Source: Rhizobium sullae (GTDB lineage: Bacteria; Pseudomonadota; Alphaproteobacteria; Rhizobiales; Rhizobiaceae). From it: a stretch of 64,000 nucleotides of DNA. Below, one piece after another: positions 8,524 to 16,667 of this stretch. The stretch spans positions 1,302,001 to 1,366,000 of the forward strand of contig NZ_CP104143.1 in the NCBI RefSeq assembly GCF_025200715.1. Direction: 5' to 3'. The translations under genes and the position numbers were made by a program. The first letter of the stretch is position 1. Each line of letters opens with the position of its first letter. Under the pieces are notes generated by a model, which was not told the DNA's origin, searched no databases, and saw only the letters and a program-made list of their open reading frames with translations.

Positions 8524-8747
8524 GACGCATCTCCGCTCTTCGGAGCCTGCTGCTCATTCTGCTGACGCCAGGGTTTGGGGTCGACCGGTTGACGGGAAAC
8601 ATAGCCGGAAATGGGCGAGTGATATCGAACCGGACGCACAGAATACGTCTGTTCAACGTCCGTCGATGCAATGACATCGGGAGGTAATGTGGATGCGCAG
8701 CCACCTATGACAAGGGCCAGCCCCACCACCAATATGGAAGGTCTCAT
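8520..8747 (-). CDS. Small lipoprotein coupled to the TolC-type gene (75 aa)
   Basis: A lipoprotein signal with IGGC (C17) is followed by a Pro-, Gln-rich tail (VRPVRYHSPISGYVSRQ) without recognised domain. The stop overlaps the start of the outer-membrane factor by four bases. Its role is unknown; position suggests an accessory of the efflux protein or of copper handling. Confidence 0.7.
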   Translation of the reverse strand: MRPSILVVGLALVIGGCASTLPPDVIASTDVEQTYSVRPVRYHSPISGYVSRQPVDPKPWRQQNEQQAPKSGDAS

Positions 8748-8835
8748 TTTTGAAAATCCGAATAAAAGACTTCGAGCGGCAGACCCGGTGATACCGGGAA
8801 TGCCCTGCGGACCCGCAATGCGGGTTAGTCTCTAT

Positions 8836-9243
8836 TCAGATATTCGGGGGACGGTGCAGGGGCGGCAGCTCGCCAAAGGTTTGCTGATCGTCGACGAACT
8901 GCCGGATGGATGTCTCGACGGGTCCGCCGACGTCGGGGCCTTCACAAATCATGCCAAGCCCGCCGCAGAAATCGCTGCAGCATTCCTGCTTGACGAGCTT
9001 TGAGACACCATTGGCGTTATCGGAGATGTCGCCATGCGAATGATCGAGATGGGCCGCCTCCGCCACGTCGTGACCCCCGTGGGACGGCATCGTTTCCGAG
9101 GCAACGGCTTCCAGCTCGGGGACAGAGGAGCCATGCATCACCGCGTTGGCGTTGGATAGCGAGTACCCCGCCAGCGATACGATGATCACCAGCCGTATCA
9201 TCACGAGCAGCTTGCTCACTGTGATTCGGTACATCTTGCCCAT
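8836..9243 (-). CDS. Exported His/Cys-rich protein heading the copper cluster (about 135 aa)
   Basis: No family recognised. An N-terminal hydrophobic segment (LLVMIRLVIIVSLAGYSL) serves as signal or anchor; then comes a His-rich part (MPSHGGHDVAEAAHLDHSHGD) and a Cys-rich part (KQECCSDFCGGLGMICEG) that could bind copper. The start is uncertain: ATG 9243, or ATG 9234, or a further upstream ATG at 9279. It is the first gene of the cluster in transcription order, 88 bases ahead of the small lipoprotein gene. Confidence 0.6.
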   Translation of the reverse strand: MGKMYRITVSKLLVMIRLVIIVSLAGYSLSNANAVMHGSSVPELEAVASETMPSHGGHDVAEAAHLDHSHGDISDNANGVSKLVKQECCSDFCGGLGMICEGPDVGGPVETSIRQFVDDQQTFGELPPLHRPPNI

Positions 9244-10021
9244 TCCCAACGAGCTACATGCAAAGCAGCCCGATTTCAATTAGGGCCTACGTGTCTTCAA
9301 CATTCGAGTCCTTTATGTGGCGCGAACATCACGTTGTGGGTCTCCGTCATCAAATTTCCGATAAGTCGCCCCGTGGCGCTGGCCGATCCGTTCGACGGAA
9401 GCAAGTGACGAATCCTGTCGGGATCGCGGAGCCTGCCGCGTTCGACGACGCACGTGAAAGCGAGGACGCCATGAATACGGTGCGATGCTTCTCACGCAGA
9501 ACGTGTGTCACATCGATTTCACGCGACTGACGATGGGGGGCGTGCTTAGTCACAACGGGCAATTTCAGTCCATCTCTGGCTCCGCTCGTCCTGAGGGCGT
9601 CAGACATAATCCGGCCGGGATGAGGCGTCGGTCCGATGGGCGCGTTCTCCCCGGGGGCCGGTTCGTTCGAATTGACGCGATGTGGGGTATTTCATGACGA
9701 TCAAGACAGCATTGTTGAGAATGTCTCTGATTATCATCTCCGGGTGGGTCATGGTCGGCGCGATCACCTTGGTAATGTTCCATTGAACCGCGGGTTGCAT
9801 CGGTGCGGTTCCTGGTGCAGCGAAAACGATCGCTGAACTTGCGTATGACGAACAGAGACGCAGGTCTTGACGATCACCGACCCGACGGCCAACTGCGGTC
9901 CGCCCCCCCATATCGATCCCATGACCATGATGAAAATAGTCGCGCAGCGTCCTCTGGAACGATCCCTCTACCTGGTTGCAGGCCGCGATCCGACGTCGTG
10001 GCCGGGGCAGGGGCGCTGGCC
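9244..10021. other. Long intergenic stretch with at most one tiny gene
   Basis: Almost 800 bases between the copper cluster and the next convincing gene. A possible 30-codon membrane peptide frame (9694-9786) is the only thing I can point to; other frames look like chance. Confidence 0.5.
9694..9786 (+). CDS. Possible 30-aa membrane peptide
   Basis: The frame reads MTIKTALLRMSLIIISGWVM and continues VGAITLVMFH, a single hydrophobic helix with a basic start, preceded by GGGGTATTTC. It is too short to prove by sequence. It resembles other single-helix peptides only in general form. Confidence 0.3.
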   Translation: MTIKTALLRMSLIIISGWVMVGAITLVMFH

Positions 10022-10465
10022 TTAATGCATGGCCTCGATAAAGGCGCGGCGATAAAACACGCTGAGGTTGATCCGTTCTGTAGCGACTGCCGCAAGCTTC
10101 TTTTCAAGACGGCGCTCGAACTCTCGCGATTGGGCTGCCGGCGGCCTGCCGTGGGGCGTTGTGGGCTTTAACCTGATCCGTGGTCCGAGGTCGTCGCAAT
10201 ATTGGGCAAGCACCATCCCGGCGTTGACCAGCAGGGTTCTTATCTGGGGACGGTGCTCGGCGGCGATGACGAGGCCAAACGACTTGATCAGGACAGGCTT
10301 CGGGACTGGCAGCTCGATCTCGTCGACGATGTCGTTTCCCACTTGCGCTCCCTCGGCGAAGACGAGGTACTGGTCCACCAGATCACGGGCGGCTTTGAGG
10401 GTCTCTGTATCCGGGTTGTATCGGAACCAGGTTTCATTGAAAGGACTCAGTGATCCATATGTCAT
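10022..10465 (-). CDS. Conserved-type hypothetical protein (147 aa)
   Basis: No family recognised. The protein is soluble, with no signal or membrane segment. It starts MTYGSLSPFNETWFRYNPD, has a central region on electing helices (AARDLVDQYLVFAEGAQVG) and a basic C-terminus (REFERRLEKKLAAVATERI). A good ribosome site (GGAG, 6 bases) precedes ATG 10465. It is divergent from the universal stress protein gene, 235 bases away, which may mean a shared stress promoter region. Confidence 0.6.
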   Translation of the reverse strand: MTYGSLSPFNETWFRYNPDTETLKAARDLVDQYLVFAEGAQVGNDIVDEIELPVPKPVLIKSFGLVIAAEHRPQIRTLLVNAGMVLAQYCDDLGPRIRLKPTTPHGRPPAAQSREFERRLEKKLAAVATERINLSVFYRRAFIEAMH

Positions 10466-10700
10466 CAGGAACTCCTTCGCCCTTCAAAATGAACGTGGGG
10501 ACTGCCTGATTGTTCAAATGATGCCGCAGCTCGGCTGCCCGCCTGGCTGCGCCCGCGCAGGATATTCTGCCGCGGCGCGTTGCCTCTTTGCCATGGAAGT
10601 GGTCGACAAGTGCGCGGCGTTGCTAGGTATGGGGCGCAGGAGTAGACTTCAAATGTGATGGACCGGAGCGATGTGGGAGCATCGCGGAAGGAGGTCCGGT

Positions 10701-11603
10701 ATGAACAACGCGCCCGCAAACGACAACGCGCGGAAACCGCCCTCGGCAGAGGCCGGCGTCATCTTCGCCGGCCATGTGCATGAAGTGACCGTCCATGCCG
10801 ACGTTCTCGCTCTGCTGCCCGATCCGGCAACTGCGCGACCGTGCCTGGATATCGCCGAAGACGCCGCCCGCGCCATCCACGGCACCATGGCTGTGGCTCA
10901 TGTCGGTGCGGATCCGAAAGGGATGATTGCCGCACCGGAGGAGATCGACCTGCAGATGCTGCGAGACCGGACGGAAGGGTCGCCGCGCGAGCGGTTCGAG
11001 CAGGTCGCCCGCGCCTTCGAGGATTGGAAGCAGGACAAGCCCGGCCGGGAACGGCTCCTTCTCGATGACTGCCGCGGCGATCTCAGTCGCTGCGTGACCG
11101 CCGAAACCCATGAGGCGGCGCTCGTCGTCGCCCCGTGGCATGGCAACATGGATGCCCGCGATGCGTTTCACGATCTTCTTTTCCATGAGCGCAAGCTGGT
11201 GCTGACACAGCCTTGCGGTTCCTATGCCGGCAATCTGTTGGGCCATGTGGTGATCGGCTGGAAACCGCATGATCATGTGCAGGATGCCGCCACCGCCGCC
11301 AGACGCTGGCTGGCCGCGTCCGATCGCGTGACGGTTCTATGCGTCAACGACAAACCGGACGGAAGCTACCAGTTAACGGCAAGGGAACTGCTTGATCAGC
11401 TGGGGCTTGATGGCGACGTCGCCGCAATCAGCTCGGGAGGCCGGTCCGTCGGGGAGGCGATTCTCGATTTCGCCAAGTCGGCGAATGCGACGTGCCTGTT
11501 GATCGGCGCTTTCAAGCATGGCTATTTCCTGGAACTGCTGCTCGGCCGTGTCACTTATTACCTGCTGTCGCATGCGCCGCTTCCCTTAATGATGAAGCAT
11601 TAG
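10701..11603 (+). CDS. Universal stress protein, UspA family (300 aa)
   Basis: The length and two half-domains indicate a tandem UspA protein. The C-terminal half carries the USP nucleotide-binding end region: LLIGAFKHGYFLELLLGRVT followed by YYLLSHAPLPLMM, in place of the usual G-x-x-G-H-G. AAGGAGG directly precedes ATG 10701, which decides the start against a frame opening ten codons upstream. Such double USPs often respond to low oxygen or metal stress. The last four bases overlap the convergent small gene. Confidence 0.85.
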   Translation: MNNAPANDNARKPPSAEAGVIFAGHVHEVTVHADVLALLPDPATARPCLDIAEDAARAIHGTMAVAHVGADPKGMIAAPEEIDLQMLRDRTEGSPRERFEQVARAFEDWKQDKPGRERLLLDDCRGDLSRCVTAETHEAALVVAPWHGNMDARDAFHDLLFHERKLVLTQPCGSYAGNLLGHVVIGWKPHDHVQDAATAARRWLAASDRVTVLCVNDKPDGSYQLTARELLDQLGLDGDVAAISSGGRSVGEAILDFAKSANATCLLIGAFKHGYFLELLLGRVTYYLLSHAPLPLMMKH

Positions 11604-11860
11604 CGGCGATCACTGGAGGGCCAGCCGGGCGTGAATCGCATTTCATGTTGCATCGCCAACGCAGAACTCTGCTGAGAAGCGGAGTGTCGTGTGGATAATT
11701 CTCGAGTATTGTTACCCGGATAGGGGGCGACATCAGCGATCAGGTGGCTGGGCAGGGTGCTCATCTGCCGTATGGTGTTCTCCCAGGTCGTGCGCTGCAG
11801 TTGTGTTGCCCTGAATGCGAAGAAGGTGTCCAGAATGCTGTATGCTGTCCCGGTCATCAT
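11600..11860 (-). CDS. DUF1127-like small protein (86 aa)
   Basis: The N-terminal half (WENTIRQMSTLPSHLIADV followed by APYP) aligns by eye with the DUF1127 gene near 0.9 kb: W-(E/Q)-N, I, (L/M)-P, D-(I/V), P. The tail is Ser- and Gln-rich. AAGGAGG lies just upstream; ATG 11860 gives better spacing than the adjoining ATG 11863. It is divergent from the LysR gene and its promoter carries the same 13-base motif as the other DUF1127 gene, which supports it being real and co-regulated. Confidence 0.6.
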   Translation of the reverse strand: MMTGTAYSILDTFFAFRATQLQRTTWENTIRQMSTLPSHLIADVAPYPGNNTRELSTRHSASQQSSALAMQHEMRFTPGWPSSDRR

Positions 11861-11911
11861 GGCCTCCTTGGTTTGTCGAGCCATGGTGCTAAGATAGCCA
11901 CGCGTTGACTT

Positions 11912-11924
11912 TCAAACAAACGAA
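11912..11924 (-). promoter_or_regulatory. Shared motif upstream of DUF1127-like gene (copy 2)
   Basis: TCAAACAAACGAA, identical to 1049-1061, 52 bases before the small gene. On the minus strand TTGTTT and TATCTT are 17 bases apart and can form the promoter. The motif also lies 43 bases before the LysR start, so it may serve both directions. Confidence 0.55.
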
Positions 11925-11926
11925 AT

Positions 11927-11944
11927 GATATGGTGCTTAGTATC
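11927..11944. promoter_or_regulatory. Possible LysR box (GATA-N10-TATC)
   Basis: A short inverted repeat with LysR-like spacing directly next to the 13-base motif and just before the LysR gene. Short repeats of this size can occur by chance. Confidence 0.3.
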
Positions 11945-11966
11945 AGAAAAATTGAAAGATGCGACG

Positions 11967-12866
11967 ATGACGATACCCTTTCGGCGCCCGATCCCGCTGC
12001 TCGACAATGATGTTCTGAGAACCTTTGTCGCCATTGCGGAAACAGGCAATTTTTCGACTGCTGCCGAGGCCGTGTTCCGCACGCCGTCGGCGGTTTCCAT
12101 GCAGATCAAGAAGCTCGAGGAGCAGCTGGGCGCGACGCTCTTCATGCGCGATGCGCGTTCGGTCACGCTGACGCAGCACGGCGAGCTGTTGCTGACCTAT
12201 GCCCGCAACATTCTGGCGCTCTCCAACGAGGCGGTTTCCCGCTTCATCATGCCGGAACTCAGCGGCGTCGTGCGGCTGGGCGCGCCGGAAGATATCGGCG
12301 AGCGCCTGCTGCCAAGGATCCTGAAGAGCTTCGCGGAGAGCTATCCCGGCATCATGGTCGATGTGACGATCGACATGAGCCAAGGCCTCAAGAAGCGCAT
12401 GGAAGAGCAAAGGCTGGATCTGGCGCTGATCAATTGCGCAACGCGGCCGTTTCCGACAGGCGGAGAGATCGTTTTCCGTGAACGCCTCGTCTGGGCGGGT
12501 GCGAAATGCGGAACAGCTCACAGGCGCGATCCTCTGCCGATCTCGATCTGGGAAGACGGCTGCATCTGGCGCCAGGAGGCGCTGGCGCAGCTGGAGCGCA
12601 ACAAGCGGCCGTACCGCGTCGCCTATCTGAGCGGCCATACGATGGCGCAGCGTGCCGCTGTGCTTTCCGATCTTGCGATCGCGCCGCTGCCGCGCTCCTA
12701 TATCGGCGAAGACATGGTCATTCTCGACGCGCAGGAAGGCCTGCCCGAACTCGGCTCGTTCGATATCCGGCTGCTGACGGCCTCGCAGCTCTCAGGGCCT
12801 ATGGAGGCCGTGGCAGACAGCATCCGCTTCGCTTTCGCGGAAAAGGCAAAAGCTGTCGCTGCTTGA
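11967..12866 (+). CDS. LysR-family transcriptional regulator (299 aa), VtlR-like candidate
   Basis: The N-terminus is a LysR winged HTH (LRTFVAIAETGNFSTAAEAV, then RTPSAVSMQIKKLEEQLGA) followed by the two-lobe effector domain. ATG 11967 gives the usual start a few residues before LDNDVLRTF. Known VtlR of Brucella and Agrobacterium is a LysR activator of small DUF1127 genes and of an AbcR sRNA; the divergent DUF1127-like gene here and the shared promoter motif make this protein a candidate for that role. The assignment is inference; LrhA-like function is the alternative. Confidence 0.85.
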   Translation: MTIPFRRPIPLLDNDVLRTFVAIAETGNFSTAAEAVFRTPSAVSMQIKKLEEQLGATLFMRDARSVTLTQHGELLLTYARNILALSNEAVSRFIMPELSGVVRLGAPEDIGERLLPRILKSFAESYPGIMVDVTIDMSQGLKKRMEEQRLDLALINCATRPFPTGGEIVFRERLVWAGAKCGTAHRRDPLPISIWEDGCIWRQEALAQLERNKRPYRVAYLSGHTMAQRAAVLSDLAIAPLPRSYIGEDMVILDAQEGLPELGSFDIRLLTASQLSGPMEAVADSIRFAFAEKAKAVAA

Positions 12867-12970
12867 TCCGGACGGCGATGAACCTTATTGGATTCGGCGC
12901 GTTGAATGGCCGGAGCGGCGGAGGTTGCTTCGGCCAGGCGACGTTTAGTTTCCAAAAGAGGATTTCCAAA

Positions 12971-13126
12971 ATGACGATGACGGTCAAAATCGGCGCAGCG
13001 CTGATGCTGCTTCTGGCGCTTTCTTCGTGCGGCAATACCATCCGCGGTTTCGGCCGCGATACGGCAAATGCCGTCAACGCGACGCAGGACGCCGGCCGTT
13101 CGGTCAACCGCGCCGCAACCCGCTAA
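12971..13126 (+). CDS. Entericidin-like small lipoprotein (51 aa)
   Basis: MTMTVKIGAALMLLLALSSC is a lipoprotein signal with C20; the short mature part (GNTIRGFGRDTANAVNATQ, then DAGRSVNRAATR) fits the EcnA/EcnB family, in which entericidin peptides are linked to stationary-phase and osmotic responses. GAGGA lies 8 bases before ATG 12971. It is 104 bases after the LysR gene on the same strand. Confidence 0.8.
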   Translation: MTMTVKIGAALMLLLALSSCGNTIRGFGRDTANAVNATQDAGRSVNRAATR

Positions 13127-13131
13127 AACTT

Positions 13132-13482
13132 TCAGATCGCTGCGGCAGGGTAGGCGCGTTCGAGGCCGCCCGATCGGTTAAGGCCAGTGCGGAAGGCAAG
13201 ATAGGCCGGATGCTGGCTCGACTTGGCCGCCTCCATCAACTGAATCTGAAGCCGCGCCGGCGCGGCTTCGCCGATCCACAGTCCGGTACTTTCAAGTTTT
13301 AGCGAATTGAGAAAAGGAGCTGCCGCCGCCAGATCCAGATACCGATGCAAACCGTCGATCAGGCTGTCGTCCTGCGCCGTATTTTCCATGAGCAGCGAAA
13401 GATAGGATTTGTCCGCTTCGGAAGCGCCCGCAAACTTGCTGGCAACGGTCTCGCGATCGGGAAAGGAAGCGGCTGGCGTCAT
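13132..13482 (-). CDS. Hypothetical protein (116 aa)
   Basis: No family recognised. It is a helical, soluble protein (ESTGLWIGEAAPARLQIQLM near the C-terminal half) without signal peptide or membrane helix. It is convergent with the entericidin gene, five bases apart. The ribosome site is weak (GGATGACCG). Codon use looks like its neighbours. Confidence 0.55.
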   Translation of the reverse strand: MTPAASFPDRETVASKFAGASEADKSYLSLLMENTAQDDSLIDGLHRYLDLAAAAPFLNSLKLESTGLWIGEAAPARLQIQLMEAAKSSQHPAYLAFRTGLNRSGGLERAYPAAAI

Positions 13483-13582
13483 CGGTCATCCATTACATGC
13501 TGCCATGCTCACGGCAGCCTTCGATTAGAAAGTGAGCCGTCAGACTAGGCGGCATAGCCTTCGCGAGGCTGGAATTGCAGTC

Positions 13583-14578
13583 TCACAGAGCCGCTTTCAC
13601 CTTTTCTGCAACGTCGGCAGGCACCCATCGTGTCCAGAAGTCGGCGTAATTGCGCAGAAAATAGAGCGCGGCGTCCTCATTGTTTGCCCGGTTTTCGTCC
13701 TGCCATGCCAGAACGTCGTTTATGGTGTTGTTGTCCCAAGAGCGGGCGCGCAGATAGCCGAGCACTGGACCGGCACGGTCGGCAAACGCCTTGGTGACGA
13801 CGGTGAAGGCCTGGGAGACAGGATAGGCGTTGAGCTGCGGACGGGCACAGCCTTCGACCGAAGTGCAGGCAAGCCATTCCGCCTTGTCGTGGCTGACGCC
13901 CATACTGAGCAGCGTCATGTCATATTTGCCGAGGATCGCCGTTGGCGCCCAGTAATAGCCGAGCCAGCCGATCTTGGCGTCGAAGGCGTTGGCGATTGAA
14001 TCGTCCAGATCCTTCGGACTTCCGCTGTCAATCAGCTCGAAGCCTGCACTATCGCCTTTCAAGGCCTTGAAGATATTGGCGGTCGAAATCCTGCAGCTCC
14101 AGCCGGACGGGCAATTGTGGATGGCGCCCTTGGAGGCGCTTTTCGGCGAGGGGAAGAGGTCCGGCCGCTTCAGAGCATCCTGCACGGAACGGATATCGGG
14201 ATTTGCATCGGCGATGAATTTCGGGATCCACCAGCCTTCGATTGCGCCGTCTGCCAAAATCTCGGAGGCTTGAACCAGCCGACCGCTTGTTGCCGCCGCC
14301 TCGAGTTGAGTCCGGACGGACGCGGTCCAGAGTTCGGGCGCGATGTCGGGTTCGCCCTTCTGATCCATCGAAGCAAAGGTCGGCACGGTATCGCCGGCAA
14401 CGGTCGTGACATTGCAGCCGTAGCCGTTTTCGAGAATGAACTTGTCGAAATTGGCGGCAATCGCGGCGGATGCCCAATTCATCTCCGCGATCGAGACGTT
14501 ACCGCAGTCCGCCTGCGCGGCGCGGCCGCCGGCGAAGAGACATACGGCAAAAGTAAGCGAAGCCAGGATGATCTTCAT
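13583..14578 (-). CDS. Glycine betaine/proline-type ABC substrate-binding protein (331 aa)
   Basis: A signal peptide (cleavage near RAAQA-D) precedes an OpuAC/ProX-type fold: the N-terminal VSIAEMNWASAAIAANFDKF strand-helix, DIAPELWTASV, and the aromatic-rich GWWIPKF and GYYWAPTAIL segments that form the quaternary-ammonium pocket. Cys pairs (C153 and C160 region, and LACTSVEGC) may make disulfides. No permease or ATPase gene is adjacent, so it is an orphan binding protein or works with a transporter elsewhere. Confidence 0.85.
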   Translation of the reverse strand: MKIILASLTFAVCLFAGGRAAQADCGNVSIAEMNWASAAIAANFDKFILENGYGCNVTTVAGDTVPTFASMDQKGEPDIAPELWTASVRTQLEAAATSGRLVQASEILADGAIEGWWIPKFIADANPDIRSVQDALKRPDLFPSPKSASKGAIHNCPSGWSCRISTANIFKALKGDSAGFELIDSGSPKDLDDSIANAFDAKIGWLGYYWAPTAILGKYDMTLLSMGVSHDKAEWLACTSVEGCARPQLNAYPVSQAFTVVTKAFADRAGPVLGYLRARSWDNNTINDVLAWQDENRANNEDAALYFLRNYADFWTRWVPADVAEKVKAAL

Positions 14579-15180
14579 TCGCTCGTTCCCCAGTTTTTAT
14601 GTCTGATGTGCAGCCTTTGGATGCAATACTACCCGCCCAATCCGTCCGTTCAATGAATGCAAATGCAGCAGTCGGCCGCCGTAATCTCACGTGCCATGCG
14701 TTTTTTCGCATCGCGACTGCCGGTCTGAAACATTGCTATTATTTTCCAGCCTACGCCTTTGACGCGGTAATTGAAATCCGCCGGTGGTCGAATATTTTCG
14801 AGCTAAATAGCTGTTTTGAATGCACTAATATTCTCACCGACCCACCAACCAAAGCCTGCGTCGAGCCACAGGCGGGATGTCCCCAGTGAACTGCGTGCGG
14901 ATCGAAAATCGGCGAAAACTCAAAAAAAGCCGAAATTCGCCTCGCATAATTTTCTGCAATAACACTCCGGTAAGAATGTCACGCTATCAGTTGAACCACG
15001 GCGAGGGACAACCGCCGTTTCTCCGGATCAGGTATTGCGTCCCGGAGAATACGAGTTTCGCCGTGTATTGGCGAATACGCCAGAGTTTTCGGCAAACCGC
15101 GCGCGCCCGCCAGCCCGCGCGGTTTTCGCATTTCAGGCAGGCGATTGACCGCGGATCACGCCGCGTTGTAGGCCTCGTAC
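14579..15180. other. Intergenic stretch before cobQ with structured RNA potential
   Basis: No protein gene seen. The left part holds the promoter of the binding-protein gene. In 14990-15126 several inverted repeats follow each other on the plus strand (CTCCGG/CCGGAG at 15020-15046; GTATTGGCGAATAC near 15065) and end in a terminator-like hairpin. None of the B12 riboswitch boxes was found here. Confidence 0.45.
15094..15126 (+). terminator. Orphan intrinsic terminator 55 bases before cobQ
   Basis: AAACCGCGCG and CGCGCGGTTT form a perfect 10-base stem with a 12-base loop, followed by T. There is no plus-strand gene upstream for more than 2 kb, so it may end a small RNA or attenuate a cobQ leader. 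Confidence 0.55.
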
Positions 15181-16638
15181 ATGACCAAGGCGATCATGTT
15201 GCAGGGAACCGGCTCGGATGTCGGCAAGACGGTGCTCGTCGCCGGGCTCTGCCGGCTTGCGGCCAACCGCGGCCTCAACGCAAAGCCGTTCAAGCCGCAG
15301 AACATGTCGAACAATGCGGCCGTCGCGGACGACGGCGGCGGGGAGATCGGCCGGGCGCAGTGGCTGCAGTCGCTCGCGGCACGAACCCCATCTTCGGTTC
15401 ACATGAATCCGGTTCTCCTGAAACCGCAATCCGAAAACGGCAGCCAGATCATAGTGCAGGGCAGGGTCTTCGGGCAGGCGAAGGCCCGCGACTACCAGAG
15501 GCTCAAGCCGCAGTTGCTGGAGCATGTGCTGCAGAGCTTCGCGATCGTGTCCGAGGGCGCCGACCTTGTGATCGTCGAGGGTGCGGGATCGCCGGCCGAA
15601 ATCAACCTCCGTCCCGGCGACATTGCCAATATGGGCTTTGCCACCCGTGCCAAGGTGCCCGTCGTGCTCGTCGGCGACATCGACCGCGGCGGCGTGATCG
15701 CCTCCCTCGCCGGCACGCATGCGATCCTTTCGGATGGCGACCGGGCGATGATTTCCGGCTATGTCATCAACAAGTTCCGCGGCGATGTTTCGCTCTTCGA
15801 TGACGGCATTGCCGCGATCAGTCGCTTCACCGGCTGGCCGTGTTTCGGGGTCGTGCCCTGGCTGAAGGCGGCTTGCCGTTTGCCGGCAGAGGATTCCGTC
15901 GTGCTGGAGCGCCTTGCCAAGGGAGCATCCGGCGCATTGAAGATCGCCGTGCCGGTTTTGCCGCGCATCGCCAATTTCGACGATCTCGATCCTCTTCGTG
16001 CCGAGCCGGATATCGAACTCGTCTTCGTGAAACCGGGCGACCGGCTGCCGGGAGATGCCGCACTCGTGATCCTGCCCGGATCGAAATCTACGATTGCCGA
16101 CCTTGCCGACCTGCGCGCTGCCGGCTGGGACCGCGATCTGGATGCCCACGTCCGGCGCGGCGGCCGCGTCATCGGCATCTGCGGCGGCTATCAGATGCTA
16201 GGGCGCATGGTTCGCGATCCGCTCGGCATCGAGGGGGCGAGCGCCGAGACGCCGGGTCTCGGACTGCTCGATGTCGAGACCGAAATGGCGCCGGAAAAGA
16301 CCGTGCGCAACAGCCTGGCGGTCTCGGCCGAATATGACGTTCCGCTTGCCGGCTACCAGATCCACCTGGGTGTGACGGCCGGGCCGGACTGCGCCAGCCC
16401 ATCAGCGGTGATCGACGGCGTGGCGGATGGCGCGGTTTCCGCCGACCGGCGGATCATGGGCACCTATCTCCACGGCCTCTTCGGCAGCGACGCCTATCGC
16501 AGCAAGCTTCTCGAAAGTTTCGGCCTTTCCGGTGACAGGCGGAACTACAGACAAAGCGTCGACGAGGCATTGGATGAGGTCGCCTCCGAACTCGAAACCC
16601 ATCTCGACAAGGGCTGGTTGACCGCGTTGCTCGGCTAG
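15181..16638 (+). CDS. cobQ: Adenosylcobyric acid synthase (485 aa)
   Basis: CobQ amidates four side chains of adenosylcobyrinate a,c-diamide using glutamine and ATP. Residues 1-230 are the synthetase domain starting MTKAIMLQGTGSDVGKTVLV with a dethiobiotin-synthase-like P-loop. The C-terminal glutaminase domain has nucleophile C334 in GICGGYQMLG and H431 in GTYLHGLFG. Length is normal. No clear ribosome site precedes ATG 15181, but this is the family's usual start. It stands apart from the other cob genes by 3.4 kb. Confidence 0.95.
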   Translation: MTKAIMLQGTGSDVGKTVLVAGLCRLAANRGLNAKPFKPQNMSNNAAVADDGGGEIGRAQWLQSLAARTPSSVHMNPVLLKPQSENGSQIIVQGRVFGQAKARDYQRLKPQLLEHVLQSFAIVSEGADLVIVEGAGSPAEINLRPGDIANMGFATRAKVPVVLVGDIDRGGVIASLAGTHAILSDGDRAMISGYVINKFRGDVSLFDDGIAAISRFTGWPCFGVVPWLKAACRLPAEDSVVLERLAKGASGALKIAVPVLPRIANFDDLDPLRAEPDIELVFVKPGDRLPGDAALVILPGSKSTIADLADLRAAGWDRDLDAHVRRGGRVIGICGGYQMLGRMVRDPLGIEGASAETPGLGLLDVETEMAPEKTVRNSLAVSAEYDVPLAGYQIHLGVTAGPDCASPSAVIDGVADGAVSADRRIMGTYLHGLFGSDAYRSKLLESFGLSGDRRNYRQSVDEALDEVASELETHLDKGWLTALLG

Positions 16639-16667
16639 GGTGGCTGGCTTACGCCGCCCTCCCGCGA

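Noticed and set aside
14579..15180. A B12 riboswitch before cobQ
   Set aside because: Looked for the boxes seen at 19.4-19.7 kb (GAAAAGGGAA, CCCCGCGACTGTA, GCCACTGG, GAGCCAGGAGACC) and found none in this region.
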